6,393 bases of DNA from Gemmatimonadaceae bacterium (lineage in GTDB: Bacteria; Gemmatimonadota; Gemmatimonadetes; Gemmatimonadales; Gemmatimonadaceae), in contig JAICUE010000153.1 in NCBI GenBank assembly GCA_025936015.1, positions 1 to 6,393 on the forward strand, given 5' to 3'. Below are positions 5,632 through 6,393 of this stretch, piece by piece. The translations under genes were made by a program, and so were the position numbers. A model generated the notes under the pieces. That model was not told the DNA's origin. It saw nothing but the letters and a program-made list of their open reading frames with translations, and did no database searches. The stretch's first letter is position 1. Each line of letters begins with the position of its first letter.

Positions 5632-6081
5632 ATGTCCTGGTGGAGCCGCCTCACGAGCGGCAGTCCGAAGCGCGACTCCAAGACTCAGCGCATCGACTAC
5701 CTGAACGAGGCGCTGGCGCTCGAGCGTCAGGGCGACTTCGACGCGGCGCTCACGTCCTACCGGCTCGCGCTGCGCGATCATCCCAACGATCCGAAGATCC
5801 TCCAGAACATGGCGATCGCGTTCTCGAAGACGGGACGGCTCGAAGAGGCGATCCGCAGCTATCGGCGCGCACTCGAGCTCGACCCGGCGTTATCGGGCTC
5901 GCACTACGGACTCGCGTTCCTGCTGCTGAAGCGCGGCGACTCGACGGGCGCGTCACGGCACCTCGAGGCCTTCCTCTCCTCGCCGCCCGACGGTGTCGAC
6001 ACGGGTCGCTGGGTGCGCCACGCGAAGGAAACGCTCGTCGCGCTGCAGACGGGCGCCGACTCGCCCACCCCGACGGAGTGA
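5632..6081 (+). CDS. Tetratricopeptide-repeat (TPR) protein
   Basis: A 149-residue soluble protein made almost entirely of three consecutive 34-residue TPR units at about 21-54, 55-88 and 89-122. Each shows the usual pattern: A-x-x-x-x-x-G-D/R-x-x-x-A followed by Y-x-x-A-L and a helix-breaking Pro (GDFDAALTSYRLAL; GRLEEAIRSYRRALELDP). The third unit is degenerate (RGDSTGASRHLEAFL). The N-terminus is MSWWSRL plus a basic Ser/Lys stretch, and the tail is Thr/Pro-rich. There is no signal peptide or transmembrane segment. TPRs bind peptides or scaffold complexes, so it is probably an adaptor. Its TGA overlaps the ATG of the ParA-type ATPase by one base, so the two are translationally coupled and may work together; that is inference. 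I chose ATG 5632; TTG 5614 is in frame but neither has a good Shine-Dalgarno. A G5/C5-6 hairpin (5589-5607) lies just upstream. Confidence 0.85.
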   Translation: MSWWSRLTSGSPKRDSKTQRIDYLNEALALERQGDFDAALTSYRLALRDHPNDPKILQNMAIAFSKTGRLEEAIRSYRRALELDPALSGSHYGLAFLLLKRGDSTGASRHLEAFLSSPPDGVDTGRWVRHAKETLVALQTGADSPTPTE

Positions 6082-6393
6082 TGGTGGGCAAGGTTCTCGC
6101 GATCGTCAGTCAGAAGGGTGGTGTCGGCAAGACGACGACGGCGGTCAACCTGGCCGCCGCGTTCGCGCGGCGCGGGATGCGCACCGTCCTCGTCGACGTC
6201 GATCCGCAGGGGTCGGTCCGCTACGGAATCGGGCTGCGGCAGGGGACGCCGACCCCGGGGATCACGGAGTACCTCACCGGCGAGCGCGCGCTGCAGGAAG
6301 TGCTGCTCGCGACGCCGCTCGCCGCGCTCAAGGTCCTCGTCGCCGGCGGGATCGCCGACCAGGGCGACCACCTCGACTTTCAGCGGCAGGTGA
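6081..6393 (+). CDS. ParA/MinD-family P-loop ATPase, 3' truncated
   Basis: The first 104 residues of a ParA/Soj/MinD-type ATPase; the frame stays open to the window end. It opens VGKVLAIVSQKGGVGKTTTA, with the deviant Walker A motif KGGVGKTT at 12-19, including signature lysine K12 that is diagnostic of the ParA/MinD group, and K17. VLVDVDPQGS (36-45) is the Walker A' stretch. These ATPases dimerise on ATP and form dynamic patterns on DNA or membrane to segregate chromosomes or plasmids or to place protein clusters. The middle (RYGIGLRQGTPTPGITEYLTGERA) matches the Soj pattern loosely. Its class cannot be decided without the C-terminal half, where DNA-binding residues or a membrane helix would lie. 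ATG 6081 overlaps the TPR stop (TGATG); GTG 6084 is also possible and sits five bases after GGAG (6075-6078), a better Shine-Dalgarno spacing. The neighbour is TPR, not an obvious ParB, so this may be an orphan positioning ATPase; a parB could still lie to the right. Confidence 0.92.
   Translation, partial: MVGKVLAIVSQKGGVGKTTTAVNLAAAFARRGMRTVLVDVDPQGSVRYGIGLRQGTPTPGITEYLTGERALQEVLLATPLAALKVLVAGGIADQGDHLDFQRQV

Noticed and set aside
6118..6393. Open frame starting at 6118 at the right edge
   Set aside because: Arg/Ser-rich shadow; the frame starting at 6081 encodes a clear Walker A ATPase over the same bases.

Overview
The window is GC-rich, densely coding bacterial chromosome with ordinary housekeeping and signalling genes and no sign of phage, plasmid, insertion sequence or CRISPR. 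A bacterial NAD+-dependent DNA ligase, PleD/DivK-type signalling genes and likely leaderless starts fit a high-GC free-living bacterium. The recurrent in-frame octamer CGTTAGGC reminds me of Gemmatimonadota, but that placement is a hunch and not a demonstrated assignment.

Layout. (1) 1-2150, plus strand: a signalling cluster. It holds a 5'-truncated stand-alone receiver protein (DivK-like), a receiver-GGDEF diguanylate cyclase with intact catalytic and inhibitory sites, and a coiled-coil/GAF protein whose start lies 116 bp inside the cyclase gene. (2) 2206-4793, plus strand: a full-length ligA, probably read from its own promoter as a leaderless mRNA, followed after 5 bp by a stand-alone V4R-domain protein with a complete predicted Cys/Glu/Cys/Cys zinc site. 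(3) 4794-4873: an 80-bp convergent gap filled by a heptamer-based inverted repeat. (4) 4874-5416, minus strand: a COG2236-like purine phosphoribosyltransferase. (5) 5417-5631: a divergent gap of about 215 bp, with a hairpin plus T-tract on the minus strand and a putative -10 just before the phosphoribosyltransferase start. (6) 5632-6393, plus strand: a three-repeat TPR protein whose stop overlaps the start of a ParA/MinD-type ATPase that runs off the window.

How they may work together. The DivK-like receiver and the PleD-like cyclase resemble the divK-pleD pairing of alphaproteobacteria: phosphorylation of receivers would control c-di-GMP synthesis. The GAF protein, translated out of the cyclase's 3' end, is a plausible ligand-sensing or scaffold partner. 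ligA and the V4R gene probably share a transcript without an obvious common function. TPR plus ParA looks like a positioning module whose partner genes lie beyond the right edge.

I did not find a clearly new defence or mobile system. The most notable items are the long cyclase/GAF overlap at twin C5 runs, the stand-alone V4R sensor, the heptamer inverted repeat and the strand-biased CGTTAGGC octamer.
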